Source: Thermodesulfobacteriaceae bacterium UBA6232 (GTDB taxonomy: Bacteria > Desulfobacterota > Thermodesulfobacteria > Thermodesulfobacteriales > Thermodesulfobacteriaceae). From it: a DNA stretch of 19,805 nt. The notes below the pieces were generated by a model. It was not told where the DNA came from, did not search any database, and saw nothing but the letters and a program-made list of their open reading frames with translations. The position numbers and the translations under genes were made by a program. Every line of letters starts with the position of its first letter. Position 1 is the stretch's first letter. Positions 7,681 to 15,242 of this stretch are shown one piece after another. Location: assembly GCA_002441555.1 (NCBI GenBank), contig DJWK01000018.1:1-19805 (forward strand). Reading direction: 5' to 3'.

Positions 7681-7696
7681 AGGCATGCTTTTTGAT
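7681..7696 (+). promoter_or_regulatory. Possible sigma-54 promoter of glnA
   Basis: AGGCATGCTTTTTGAT resembles the sigma-54 consensus TGGCACG-N4-TTGCA. The -24 GG and the following CA are present with correct spacing to TTG, but the -12 GC reads GA, a damaging mismatch. It sits about 40 bases before the glnA ATG, which is a sensible distance. The rest of the 192-bp divergent region shows no better promoter on the plus strand. Confidence 0.3.
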
Positions 7697-7733
7697 AAAA
7701 AATTTAAAAAATTTTTAGGAGGAGGTAGGTAAG

Positions 7734-9071
7734 ATGCTTTTTGAGAAGCCAAGAGATAAGAAGGATGTTTTAGAGCTTTGCAAGAAGTATGATGTAAGGT
7801 TTATCAGACTTTGGTTTGTTGACATTCTCGGTCAATTAAAAAGTTTTGCCATTCATGTAAGTGAACTTGAAACTGCTTTTGAGGAAGGAATGGGTTTTGA
7901 TGGTTCTTCCATTAAAGGTTTTGCAAGAATTGATGAGTCCGACATGGTTGCTATTCCCGATCCTACGACCTTTGTTCTTCTTCCCTGGAGACCAAAGGAA
8001 AAGGCTGTGGCAAGAATGTTTTGTGACATCTATAATCCTGACGGAACACCCTATCAAGGCGATCCAAGATATGCTTTAAAAAGAGCCCTTGAGAAAATGA
8101 AAAAAATGGGATTTACCAATTTTTATTTAGGGCCAGAACTTGAGTTTTTCTACTTCAAATCCGATAAATGCCCAGAAATTCTTGATACAGGCGGTTATTT
8201 TGATTATCCCATGGATGCTGCAGAAGACTTAAGAAGAGAAACCATTCTTGCCCTTGAATCTATGGGAATTCATGTGGAATATTCCCATCACGAGGTTGCT
8301 CCCTCACAGCACGAAATTGATTTAAGATATGCCGATGCCTTGGAGATGGCTGACATTGTTATAACCTATAAGATCACTGTGAAAGAGATTGCCAAAAAAT
8401 ATGGAGTTTATGCAACCTTTATGCCAAAACCACTTTTTGGAGAAAATGGAAGCGGAATGCATACCCATCAGAGTCTCTTCATAGGAGACAAAAACGCCTT
8501 CTTTGATCCCAATGACAAATATCATCTATCCGATGTGGCCAAGCACTACATGGCAGGCCTTCTAAAGCACATTAAAGAAATCACCTTGGTCCTTAATCAG
8601 TGGATTAATTCTTATAAAAGGCTTGTTCCTGGATATGAGGCCCCAGTATATATCTGCTGGGCAAGAAGAAACCGCTCTGCCCTTATTAGGGTTCCTATGT
8701 ATAAACCTGGAAAGGAAAAGGCAACCCGTATTGAATTAAGAAGCCCGGATCCAGCCTGCAACCCCTATCTTGCCTTTGCAGCCATGCTTACTGCTGGTCT
8801 TAAAGGAATTGAAAATAAATATCCCCTTCCTGAGCCTGTTGAGAAAGATGTCTATCACATGGATCCAGAGGAAAGAAAGGCCCTTGGTATTGAAGAACTT
8901 CCAGGAAGCCTCATTGAGGCCATTGAATATGCGGAAAAGAGTGAAGTTTTAAGGGAGGCCCTCGGAGATCACATCTTTAATCAGCTCATTACCAGTAAAA
9001 GAATTGAATGGGATGACTATAGAATTAGAGTTACCGAATACGAAATTGAAAAATATTTACCTATTTTGTAA
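7734..9071 (+). CDS. glnA: Glutamine synthetase type I
   Basis: This 445-residue cytoplasmic enzyme makes glutamine from glutamate, ammonia and ATP, the first half of GS/GOGAT assimilation. Family motifs are FDGSSIKGF, the metal-binding GPELEFF, HHEVAPSQHE, the ammonia/ATP-site region MPKPLFGENGSGMHTHQS, NSYKRLVPGYEAP, RNRSALIRVP and RIELRSPDP. At about 445 residues it fits the shorter GSI-alpha subclass. The region equivalent to the adenylylation loop reads EKDVYHMDPEE rather than the KNLYDLPPEE of GSI-beta, so control by adenylylation looks unlikely and feedback or transcriptional control more likely. A very strong ribosome-binding site (AGGAGGAGG) precedes the ATG. It is followed by the three-part glutamate synthase about 3.4 kb downstream. 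Confidence 0.97.
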   Translation: MLFEKPRDKKDVLELCKKYDVRFIRLWFVDILGQLKSFAIHVSELETAFEEGMGFDGSSIKGFARIDESDMVAIPDPTTFVLLPWRPKEKAVARMFCDIYNPDGTPYQGDPRYALKRALEKMKKMGFTNFYLGPELEFFYFKSDKCPEILDTGGYFDYPMDAAEDLRRETILALESMGIHVEYSHHEVAPSQHEIDLRYADALEMADIVITYKITVKEIAKKYGVYATFMPKPLFGENGSGMHTHQSLFIGDKNAFFDPNDKYHLSDVAKHYMAGLLKHIKEITLVLNQWINSYKRLVPGYEAPVYICWARRNRSALIRVPMYKPGKEKATRIELRSPDPACNPYLAFAAMLTAGLKGIENKYPLPEPVEKDVYHMDPEERKALGIEELPGSLIEAIEYAEKSEVLREALGDHIFNQLITSKRIEWDDYRIRVTEYEIEKYLPIL

Positions 9072-9085
9072 TCTCCTTTAACAAT

Positions 9086-9111
9086 TCCTGCCCCCCTCCT
9101 TGGGGGCGGGG
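9086..9111 (+). terminator. GC-rich hairpin after glnA
   Basis: TCCTGCCCCC (9086-9095) pairs with GGGGGCGGGG (9102-9111) with a 6-base loop and two G-T wobbles, starting 15 bases after the glnA stop. It stands out sharply from the AT-rich surroundings. No T-run follows, so it is not a classical intrinsic terminator. It may protect the glnA mRNA 3' end or attenuate read-through. Confidence 0.5.
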
Positions 9112-9117
9112 TAAAAG

Positions 9118-9264
9118 ATGTTAACCTCAAAAATTGGTGAAGTCTTAGTTAAGAGTTCCTCTTTTGAAGAGGCCCTAAAGGAAGTCCTCAAAATACTCTA
9201 TGCCTATTGGGATGTAAGACACAGCTTTATTTCCCTCTTTGATCCAGTGGTCTCCCCTGAGTGA
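9118..9264 (+). pseudogene. Remnant of a GAF-domain regulator (48 codons)
   Basis: A short frame from ATG 9118 to TGA 9262-9264. It contains EVLVKSSSFEEALKEVLKIL followed by YAYWDVRHSFISLFDP. This lines up with the start of the GAF domain of the NifA-like protein at 6033-7541 (EVSRVLSSSFNLKENLYRAM, YLDMRRGTITLLD), and the DNA of both shares AGTTCCTCTTTT at the matching place. After the TGA no frame continues the domain. I read it as the surviving N-terminus of a second sigma-54-type or GAF regulator. A functional micro-protein is the alternative. The rest of the 9072-9375 gap holds a hairpin, a tandem palindrome and the nadE promoter. Confidence 0.5.
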
Positions 9265-9265
9265 T

Positions 9266-9295
9266 ACAAATTTGTCCATTTTAACAAATTTGTCC
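9266..9295. repeat. Tandem operator-like palindrome, two copies of ACAAATTTGTCC
   Basis: Two identical 12-base units (9266-9277 and 9284-9295), each holding the perfect palindrome ACAAATTTGT, start 18 bases apart. They lie between the GAF remnant and nadE, 65-94 bases before the nadE -10 box. The core ACAA-N2-TTGT is the same as in the two half-sites upstream of glnA. Confidence 0.55.
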
Positions 9296-9359
9296 CTTTT
9301 CTTTTCTGAACTTTCTGATATATTGTATTTTTTATAAACTCCATTTTAGGCATAGATTT

Positions 9360-9375
9360 TGATATAAAATTTTAT
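9360..9375 (+). promoter_or_regulatory. Extended -10 promoter of nadE, giving a leaderless transcript
   Basis: TG-A-TATAAA (TG at 9360-9361, TATAAA at 9363-9368) is an extended -10 element. The ATG of nadE begins 7 bases after it, where transcription would start. No -35 box is needed for this class and none is clear. There is no purine-rich ribosome-binding site before the ATG. Confidence 0.45.
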
Positions 9376-11079
9376 ATGTCTTACCTAAATATTGGAATTG
9401 CTCAGATTAATCCGAAGGTAGGGGATCTTTCTGGAAATTACGAAAAGATCTTAAAGGCCTGGAAAAAACTTGACAAGGACTCTCACCTTGTCTGTTTCCC
9501 TGAGCTTGCTTTAACGGGTTATCCTCCAGAGGACCTTCTTTTGAGAAGGGATTTTTTAGAAGACTGCAAAAGATATCTAAAAAAACTCCTTGAGGCCTCA
9601 AAAGGCTTAACCTCAGCTTGTTTAATTGGCCTTCCTCTTTACAGAGAGGCCCTTTATAACTCTTCCCTTTTAATTTACAAAGGGGAATGCCTTGGAACTT
9701 ACTATAAGAAGTATCTTCCCCAATACGGTGTCTTTGATGAAAAGCGCTATTTTAAAGAGGGAGATAATTTTCTTTTCTTTTCCATAAATAACATAAAAAT
9801 TGGGGTTTCCATCTGTGAAGATATCTGGTATCCCTCAGGGATTGAGAGAACCTATGCCTTGTCTGGAGCAGAGGTTCTAATAAGTCTTAATGCCTCGCCA
9901 TATCACATTGGAAAATACGAATTTAAAGAAAATTTTCTCAAAGCCCGGGCAGAAGACAACCAATGCTATGTAGTCTATGTAAATATGGTTGGCGGACAAG
10001 ATGAACTGATTCTTGATGGAAGATCCTTGGTGATTACTCCTTCTGGCAGAATTTTAGCAAGGGCAAGGGCCTTTGAAGAGGATCTTTTGGTAGTTAGCCT
10101 TGAGAAGGAAAAAGTGGTTTCAGAGAGACTCCTTGAGCCCCGCTTAAGAGAAGAAAATTTAAAAACAATTTCTCCCTTGAAGGATATTACCATTGAAAAA
10201 AGGGTTCCCTATTTTAAAGAAAGAATTTCTGAAAATCCCAGAGAGGAAGAGGAAATCTATTCTGCATTAAAACTTTCCCTTAAGGACTATTTTGATAAAA
10301 ACGGTTTTAAGGGAGTTATTTTTGGGCTTTCAGGAGGTATTGATTCAGCCTTAACGGCTGTTCTTGCCGTTGATTCTCTCAGTAAAGAAAAAGTAAAGGC
10401 CCTTTTTATGCCAAGTGAATTCACCTCACGGGAATCCTACGAAGATGCAAGGGCACTTGCAAAAAACTTAGAGATCCCCCTTATTGAGATACCAATTTCT
10501 GAAATTTTTAGAAGCTATCGGGAAATCCTAAAAAAGACCCTTGGTTTTGAAGATTTTACAGTGGCAGAAGAAAATCTTCAGGCAAGAATAAGGGCCAATC
10601 TCCTCTTTTATCTTTCCAACAGGGAGGGGCTTCTTGTTCTTTCAACCTCCAATAAAAGTGAGGCAGCCACGGGTTATACCACTATTTACGGGGATATGGC
10701 TGGAGGCTTTGCCCCTTTAAAGGATGTTTATAAAACCCTTGTTTACAAACTTGCCCGTTATAGAAATTCTATAAGTCCCGTAATCCCTGAAAGAATATTT
10801 AAAAAGGCACCCTCTGCAGAGCTTAGACCTGGGCAGACCGATCAGGATACCCTTCCGCCTTATGAAATCCTTGATGAGATTCTTAAGCTTTACTTAGAAG
10901 AGGGTCTCACTCCCTCTGAAATCATAGCCAAAGGCTTTGAAGAGGGAACAGTTAAAAAGGTTTTCCACATGTTAAAAAAAGCTGAATACAAAAGAAAACA
11001 AGCTCCCCTTGGTCCCAAAATCACCAAAAGGGCCTTTGGAAAGGATTACCGAATGCCTGTTACCAGTGGGTATTTATGA
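9376..11079 (+). CDS. nadE: Glutamine-dependent NAD+ synthetase
   Basis: A 567-residue two-domain enzyme for the last step of NAD+ synthesis: it adenylates nicotinate adenine dinucleotide and replaces the adenylate with ammonia. The N-terminal nitrilase-type glutaminase has the Glu-Lys-Cys triad in PELALTGYPPEDLL (Glu43), YYKKYLPQYGVF (about Lys112) and VSICEDIWYP (Cys147). The C-terminal synthetase has the ATP pyrophosphatase loop SGGIDS (319-324), TSNKSEAATGYTTIYGDMAG and the C-terminal KRKQAPLGPKI. The start MSYLNIGIAQINPKVGDLSGN matches the family N-terminus, so the ATG at 9376 is secure even without a ribosome-binding site. The stop TGA overlaps the next gene's ATG (ATGA). It uses glutamine made by the upstream glnA product. 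Confidence 0.96.
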   Translation: MSYLNIGIAQINPKVGDLSGNYEKILKAWKKLDKDSHLVCFPELALTGYPPEDLLLRRDFLEDCKRYLKKLLEASKGLTSACLIGLPLYREALYNSSLLIYKGECLGTYYKKYLPQYGVFDEKRYFKEGDNFLFFSINNIKIGVSICEDIWYPSGIERTYALSGAEVLISLNASPYHIGKYEFKENFLKARAEDNQCYVVYVNMVGGQDELILDGRSLVITPSGRILARARAFEEDLLVVSLEKEKVVSERLLEPRLREENLKTISPLKDITIEKRVPYFKERISENPREEEEIYSALKLSLKDYFDKNGFKGVIFGLSGGIDSALTAVLAVDSLSKEKVKALFMPSEFTSRESYEDARALAKNLEIPLIEIPISEIFRSYREILKKTLGFEDFTVAEENLQARIRANLLFYLSNREGLLVLSTSNKSEAATGYTTIYGDMAGGFAPLKDVYKTLVYKLARYRNSISPVIPERIFKKAPSAELRPGQTDQDTLPPYEILDEILKLYLEEGLTPSEIIAKGFEEGTVKKVFHMLKKAEYKRKQAPLGPKITKRAFGKDYRMPVTSGYL

Positions 11080-11366
11080 GATTGAGAGAAGAAGAAAGGA
11101 TAGCTCTAAAAAAGGCTTTAAAAGATTTTAAAGGAGAGATTTATCTTTTTGGTTCAAGAATTAATCCCAAAAAGAAAGGTGGAGACATAGATATACTTTT
11201 GATTCCAGAGGAAGACATTTCTCCTTTAAAACTTGAGCTTGAAGTGAAAAGACGCTTTTTTGAGGAGTGTGAAGAGGATATTGATGTGGTGATCTATCGG
11301 AAGGGTGATCCCTTTTGTGAGGAGATTTTAAAAAATGCCAAAAGAATTACTCTTGAGGAGCTTTGA
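11076..11366 (+). CDS. MntA-like minimal nucleotidyltransferase (antitoxin candidate)
   Basis: A 96-residue protein of the minimal nucleotidyltransferase family. The active-site pattern is GS-x9-D-x-D (LFGSRINPKKKGGDIDILL; Gly26, Ser27, Asp37, Asp39), with a third acidic residue in EEDIDVV (Asp70). In characterised HepT/MntA pairs the MntA protein transfers AMP groups from ATP to a Tyr in the HEPN partner and so silences its RNase activity. This gene overlaps nadE by 4 bp and the HEPN gene by 32 bp. Pairing and motifs support the call. In the characterised Shewanella pair the toxin gene comes first; here the antitoxin-type gene does. Some MNT/HEPN pairs have unknown non-toxin roles. Confidence 0.8.
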   Translation: MRLREEERIALKKALKDFKGEIYLFGSRINPKKKGGDIDILLIPEEDISPLKLELEVKRRFFEECEEDIDVVIYRKGDPFCEEILKNAKRITLEEL

Positions 11367-11769
11367 AGACCTCTTGAGCACCGCCAAACTTTTTAAAGAG
11401 GCTTTATCAAGGTATAAACCCTACTCTGCAAATAAAGATTATTCAGAGGAAGAAAAACTCTTTTATGATGCCTTAAGTTTTCGTTACCAAAAATTAGTTG
11501 AAGCTTTTTTATCTTTTTTAAAGGCATTAGAACTCTACTTATTTGGTGAAGCAAGCGATACTCTGCGGGGAAGACTTCTCCGTCTTGAGAAAGGGCAATT
11601 TATTTCGGATATGGATTTATATTTAGAGGCAAGAATCCTTAGAAACAAAATTGTTCACGCCTATTTGCCAGATGAGCTTGAGGAACTTTATGCGGAAATA
11701 GTTAATAAGGGTAAAAAACTTCTTTTAGAAATAGAAAACCTTGAAAAGAAGAGGGAGGTATTTTTATGA
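11335..11769 (+). CDS. HepT-like HEPN-domain RNase toxin candidate
   Basis: A 144-residue, all-helical protein with the HEPN signature R-x4-H-x-Y in RNKIVHAY (Arg103, His108, Tyr110). In HepT toxins Arg and His form the RNase active site and the Tyr is the residue AMPylated by MntA, so both the toxic and the controllable features are intact. I chose ATG 11335 because GAGGAG lies 10 bases before it; this places the first 32 bases inside the MntA-like gene and implies coupled translation. The stop TGA overlaps the ATG of the amidotransferase gene. Base composition is like the neighbours, with no transposon or integrase nearby, so it does not look like a recent insertion. Toxicity is inferred from family only. 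Confidence 0.8.
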   Translation: MPKELLLRSFEDLLSTAKLFKEALSRYKPYSANKDYSEEEKLFYDALSFRYQKLVEAFLSFLKALELYLFGEASDTLRGRLLRLEKGQFISDMDLYLEARILRNKIVHAYLPDELEELYAEIVNKGKKLLLEIENLEKKREVFL

Positions 11770-12449
11770 AAGTTCTTGCTATAAGGCATGTGGAGATTGA
11801 GCATCTTGGAGTCTTTGAGGAACATTTAAAGAGTCTTGAAATTGAATACGAATACCTTGATACCCCAAAAGGAGAAAGGTTGAGGGAGCCTCTTGAGAGT
11901 TATTCTGCCCTTATTGTGCTTGGAGGATATATGGGGGCCTATGAAGAGAATACATACGAGTTTTTGACCTATGAATTTAAACTTATGGAGGAAGCCCTGA
12001 AAAAGGAAATTCCCCTTCTTGGAATCTGTCTTGGTGCTCAGATGCTTGCCAAGGTGCTTGGAGCAAGGGTTTACCCTGGTGAAAAAGGAAAGGAGATTGG
12101 CTGGATGGAGGTCCTTAAAACCGGGGAGCACCCCTATTTTAGGGATTTTCCGCAAAAACTTAAGGTCTTTCAGTGGCACGGAGATACCTTTGACCTTCCT
12201 GAGGGGGCAGAAAGAATCTTTTCTTCGGAGAAATATGAAAATCAGGGCTTTGTTTATGATAAAAGTGTTGGCCTTCAATTTCACATAGAGGTTGATAAAG
12301 GACTTGCAAGAATCTGGAAAGAGGCCTATAAAGAGGAAATTCTGGAAGAGGGGATTGATCCTCAGGCCTTTGACTCAATTTCAGAGGAAGAGGAAAAACA
12401 ATTAAAAATTTTGAGTTTTGGCTTTATAAAAAAATTCCTCGGCGTTTAA
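11766..12449 (+). CDS. Class I glutamine amidotransferase (GMP-synthase-like)
   Basis: A 227-residue stand-alone GATase1 domain that hydrolyses glutamine to deliver ammonia to a partner. The catalytic triad is visible: Cys88 in the nucleophile elbow GICLGAQM, His173 and Glu175 in GLQFHIEV. The motif VFQWHGDTFDLPEGAERI is typical of the GMP synthase-like amidotransferase family (GuaA N-terminal-like). No synthetase domain is attached and the substrate is unknown. GGGAGG precedes the ATG, which overlaps the HEPN stop by 4 bp, so it closes the nadE-mntA-hepT operon. Related proteins include gamma-glutamyl hydrolases that open glutamyl-amines, so a degradative role is also possible. Confidence 0.85.
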   Translation: MKVLAIRHVEIEHLGVFEEHLKSLEIEYEYLDTPKGERLREPLESYSALIVLGGYMGAYEENTYEFLTYEFKLMEEALKKEIPLLGICLGAQMLAKVLGARVYPGEKGKEIGWMEVLKTGEHPYFRDFPQKLKVFQWHGDTFDLPEGAERIFSSEKYENQGFVYDKSVGLQFHIEVDKGLARIWKEAYKEEILEEGIDPQAFDSISEEEEKQLKILSFGFIKKFLGV

Positions 12450-12453
12450 AATA

Positions 12454-12482
12454 TTGGTTTTTTAGAGATTTAAGGGTATAAT
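12454..12482 (+). promoter_or_regulatory. Sigma-70 promoter of the glutamate synthase operon
   Basis: TTGGTT (12454-12459) and TATAAT (12477-12482) are separated by 17 bases, a near-consensus promoter just after the amidotransferase stop. The leader is about 25 bases and carries AAGGAGG before the ATG at 12515. Confidence 0.65.
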
Positions 12483-12514
12483 AGCAAAACTCTGTTAAGG
12501 AGGGCTGAAAGAAG

Positions 12515-14038
12515 ATGGCTACCCCTCAATTTGCAAGTTTTTTTCCTGATTTTTATATAGAACGCATATGGGAAAAATGCATTAAATGCAGAAGATGTGT
12601 TAGGGAGTGCTCTTATGAGGCCCATATCTGGGATCCCAAAAAGAAGACCCTTTATGAAGATCATACCAAGTGCGTGGGGTGTCACAGATGCGAGGCTATG
12701 TGTCCAACCAAGGCCATTATTATCAGAAGACATCCTGCAGAATTTAGGGAACATGCCCTCTGGACACCCTGGTTTATTAAAAATGTTTACAAGCAGGCAG
12801 ATCAGGGTGGAGTTCTTTTAACCTCAACTGGTTGTGCCCTCCCCTTTAAAAATTATTTTGATCATCTTGTGCTTGATGCCTGTCAGGTAACTAATCCACC
12901 CATTGATCCATTAAGAGAACCCATGGAGCTTCGCACTTATATTGGGCCCAAACCTGAAGCCCTTGAAATTGAAGAGGTTGACGGAAAATTCAGGCTTAAG
13001 AAAAAGCTTCCTCCCATGATAAAGCTTGAAGTTCCTATTATGTTTGCAGCTATGTCTTACGGAGCTATTAGTCTTCATGTGCATCAGGGCTTAGCAAAAG
13101 CAGCAAGAGATCTTGGAACCTTATACAATACTGGAGAAGGAGGCCTTCATGCCTCTCTTTATGAATACGGTTCAAATACTATTGTGCAGTGTGCCTCTGG
13201 AAGGTTCGGTCTTCATGTGGACTATCTCAATGCAGGTGTTGCCATAGAAATAAAAATCGGACAAGGTGCTAAACCCGGGATTGGCGGACATCTTCCCGGT
13301 GAAAAGGTAACCGAGGAAATTTCAAAGACCAGAATGATACCCGTTGGAAGTGATGCCATCTCTCCAGCTCCTCATCACGACATCTACTCCATTGAAGACT
13401 TAAGAGGGCTAATTTTTGCCTTAAAAGAGGCAACAGAATATAAAAAACTGGTCTTTGTAAAGATTGCAGCGGTTCACAATGTGGCAGCCATTGCTTCAGG
13501 AATTGTTAGAGCAGGAGCTGATGCCGTTGTTATTGATGGACTTAAAGGAGGAACAGGAGCAGCTCCCACCATGTTTAGGGATTACATCGGAATCCCCATT
13601 GAACTTGCCATCTCTGCTGTGGATAAGCGTTTAAGAGAGGAAGGAATTCGCCACAGGGCAAGTATCATTGCCTCGGGAGGGATTCGCTGCAGTGCTGATG
13701 TGGTAAAGGCTATTGCCCTTGGTGCTGATGCCGTCTACATTGGAACAGCAGCCCTTATTGCCGTTGGCTGCACCATGTGTCAGAGATGCTATACTGGAAA
13801 ATGTCCCTGGGGAATTGCTACAAATAATCCCGAGCTCATAAAAAGGCTTCCACCAGAGGTTGCTTACGAAAAAATTTACAATCTCGTTAAGGCCTGGGCA
13901 CACGAAATTAAGGAAATGCTCGGGGCTATGGGAATAAACTCCATTGAAAGTTTGAAAGGAAACAGAGATAAATTAAGGGCTGTCGGCTTAACCAAGGAAG
14001 AGATGGAAATTCTTGAAGTAAAACACGCAGGGGAGTAA
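12515..14038 (+). CDS. gltB: Glutamate synthase, FMN/Fe-S synthase subunit (archaeal-type split GOGAT)
   Basis: A 507-residue core subunit that makes glutamate from 2-oxoglutarate and glutamine-derived ammonia. Residues 22-32 and 53-63 form two [4Fe-4S] ferredoxin motifs (CIKCRRCVREC and CVGCHRCEAMC). The FMN-binding TIM barrel follows (MFAAMSYGAISLHVHQG, VGSDAISPAPHHD, VIDGLKGGTGAAPTM, IASGGIRCSADVVKAIALGA). The [3Fe-4S] motif CTMCQRCYTGKC is at 419-430. The N-terminal ferredoxin part suggests electrons come from ferredoxin or an external carrier. The amidotransferase and GXGXG domains, fused in ordinary bacterial GltB, are separate genes here. No NADPH-oxidising small subunit (GltD) lies in the window. 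Confidence 0.95.
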   Translation: MATPQFASFFPDFYIERIWEKCIKCRRCVRECSYEAHIWDPKKKTLYEDHTKCVGCHRCEAMCPTKAIIIRRHPAEFREHALWTPWFIKNVYKQADQGGVLLTSTGCALPFKNYFDHLVLDACQVTNPPIDPLREPMELRTYIGPKPEALEIEEVDGKFRLKKKLPPMIKLEVPIMFAAMSYGAISLHVHQGLAKAARDLGTLYNTGEGGLHASLYEYGSNTIVQCASGRFGLHVDYLNAGVAIEIKIGQGAKPGIGGHLPGEKVTEEISKTRMIPVGSDAISPAPHHDIYSIEDLRGLIFALKEATEYKKLVFVKIAAVHNVAAIASGIVRAGADAVVIDGLKGGTGAAPTMFRDYIGIPIELAISAVDKRLREEGIRHRASIIASGGIRCSADVVKAIALGADAVYIGTAALIAVGCTMCQRCYTGKCPWGIATNNPELIKRLPPEVAYEKIYNLVKAWAHEIKEMLGAMGINSIESLKGNRDKLRAVGLTKEEMEILEVKHAGE

Positions 14039-14042
14039 AACC

Positions 14043-15242
14043 ATGTGGAATATAGCCCTTAGAGCCAAGGAATTATCAGGTTGCGGAATAGCAGGTATCA
14101 TTCACAGAAAGGGAGAACTTATCCCTGGGGAGATGATTCTTAAGGCCATATGCTGTCAGTATGAAAGAGGAAATGGACTTGGGGCTGGTTTTGCAGCCTA
14201 CGGAATTTATCCGGAGCTCCATGAATATTACGCCCTTCATGTGATGGCCCAAAATAAACAAGCCCTTGAAAAGGTGGAAGAATTTCTTCAAAAACACACT
14301 TTTCTCAATTTTCAGGAACCCATTCCCACAAAGAAGGTAAAAACTATCAAAGATCCTCCTCTTTTCAAAAGATACTTTGTTAGACCTAAATTTGACGAAG
14401 AAGAGGCTGAATTCTGTGATATAACTGCAGAAGATGATCGGATGGTTCAGCTCGTAATGGAGATAAATGAAAAAATTGATGGTGCCTATGTGATTTCCTC
14501 AGGTAAAAATATGGGAGTCTTTAAAGGCGTGGGATTCCCCGATGAGATTGCTGAATTTTTCAGGATTGATGAATATAAGGCCTTTATCTGGACAGCCCAC
14601 AATCGCTTTCCTACAAATACCCCTGGCTGGTGGGGAGGTGCTCATCCCTTTACCATTTTAGACTGGTCAATTGTTCATAATGGGGAAATTTCAAGCTATG
14701 GCACAAATAGAAGATATTTAGAACTTTTTGGATATAAGTGCACTCTTCTTACAGATACCGAGGTTGTGGCTTACATTCTTGACCTTCTTATCAGAAAACA
14801 CGGGCTTCCCCTTGAACTTGCCTGCAAAGCTATGGCCCCACCTTTTTGGATGGAAATAGATGAAATGCCAGAGGAGGAAAGAGAACTTTACACAGCCATA
14901 AGAATTCTCTATGGTGGAGCTGTTCTCAATGGTCCCTTTGCCATCCTTTTTGCGTACAATGGCGGGCTTGTAGGACTAAATGACAGGGTAAAACTTAGGC
15001 CTCTTGTTGCTGCCTCAAAGGGAGATCTTTATTTTATGGCCTCTGAAGAGGCAGCCATAAGAGCTATATGTCCTGATCCAGAAAGGGTTTGGGCACCAAA
15101 GGCAGGTGAACCCGTAATTGTTGAAATGGAAGAAGGGGTTATTCCCAATCAGAAAAGTTATCTTAAACCAAGACCAGCGGAGGTTAAAGAAGATGCCCTT
15201 AGAATTGGATATCTCCCGCCTCTATTATTCTCAAGTAAATAA
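14043..15242 (+). CDS. Glutamate synthase glutamine amidotransferase subunit (class II, split GOGAT)
   Basis: A 399-residue Ntn-type glutaminase that releases ammonia for the synthase subunit. The likely nucleophile is Cys14 in SGCGIAG, so the first 13 residues must be removed, as with the propeptides of other class II amidotransferases. Family motifs are GNGLGAGFAAYGIYPE, WTAHNRFPTNTPGWWGGAHPF, IVHNGEISSYGTNRRYLE and LLTDTEVVAYILDLL. GGGGAG precedes the ATG, which lies 4 bases after the preceding stop. The GXGXG gene starts 50 bases before this stop. Together with its neighbours it rebuilds the domain order of bacterial GltB from three polypeptides. Confidence 0.92.
   Translation: MWNIALRAKELSGCGIAGIIHRKGELIPGEMILKAICCQYERGNGLGAGFAAYGIYPELHEYYALHVMAQNKQALEKVEEFLQKHTFLNFQEPIPTKKVKTIKDPPLFKRYFVRPKFDEEEAEFCDITAEDDRMVQLVMEINEKIDGAYVISSGKNMGVFKGVGFPDEIAEFFRIDEYKAFIWTAHNRFPTNTPGWWGGAHPFTILDWSIVHNGEISSYGTNRRYLELFGYKCTLLTDTEVVAYILDLLIRKHGLPLELACKAMAPPFWMEIDEMPEEERELYTAIRILYGGAVLNGPFAILFAYNGGLVGLNDRVKLRPLVAASKGDLYFMASEEAAIRAICPDPERVWAPKAGEPVIVEMEEGVIPNQKSYLKPRPAEVKEDALRIGYLPPLLFSSK

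Noticed and set aside
7542..7733. NifA upstream activator sequence TGT-N10-ACA in the regulator/glnA gap.
   Set aside because: ACA triplets checked in the 5' part of the gap had no TGT at the right distance; only other palindromes are present.
11826..12284. 152-residue minus-strand frame opposite the glutamine amidotransferase.
   Set aside because: Shadow of a gene with an intact catalytic triad; no domain of its own.
15118..15192. Longer start for the GXGXG subunit.
   Set aside because: The extra 25 residues are basic and unlike the family; GGAGG before 15193 marks the start.
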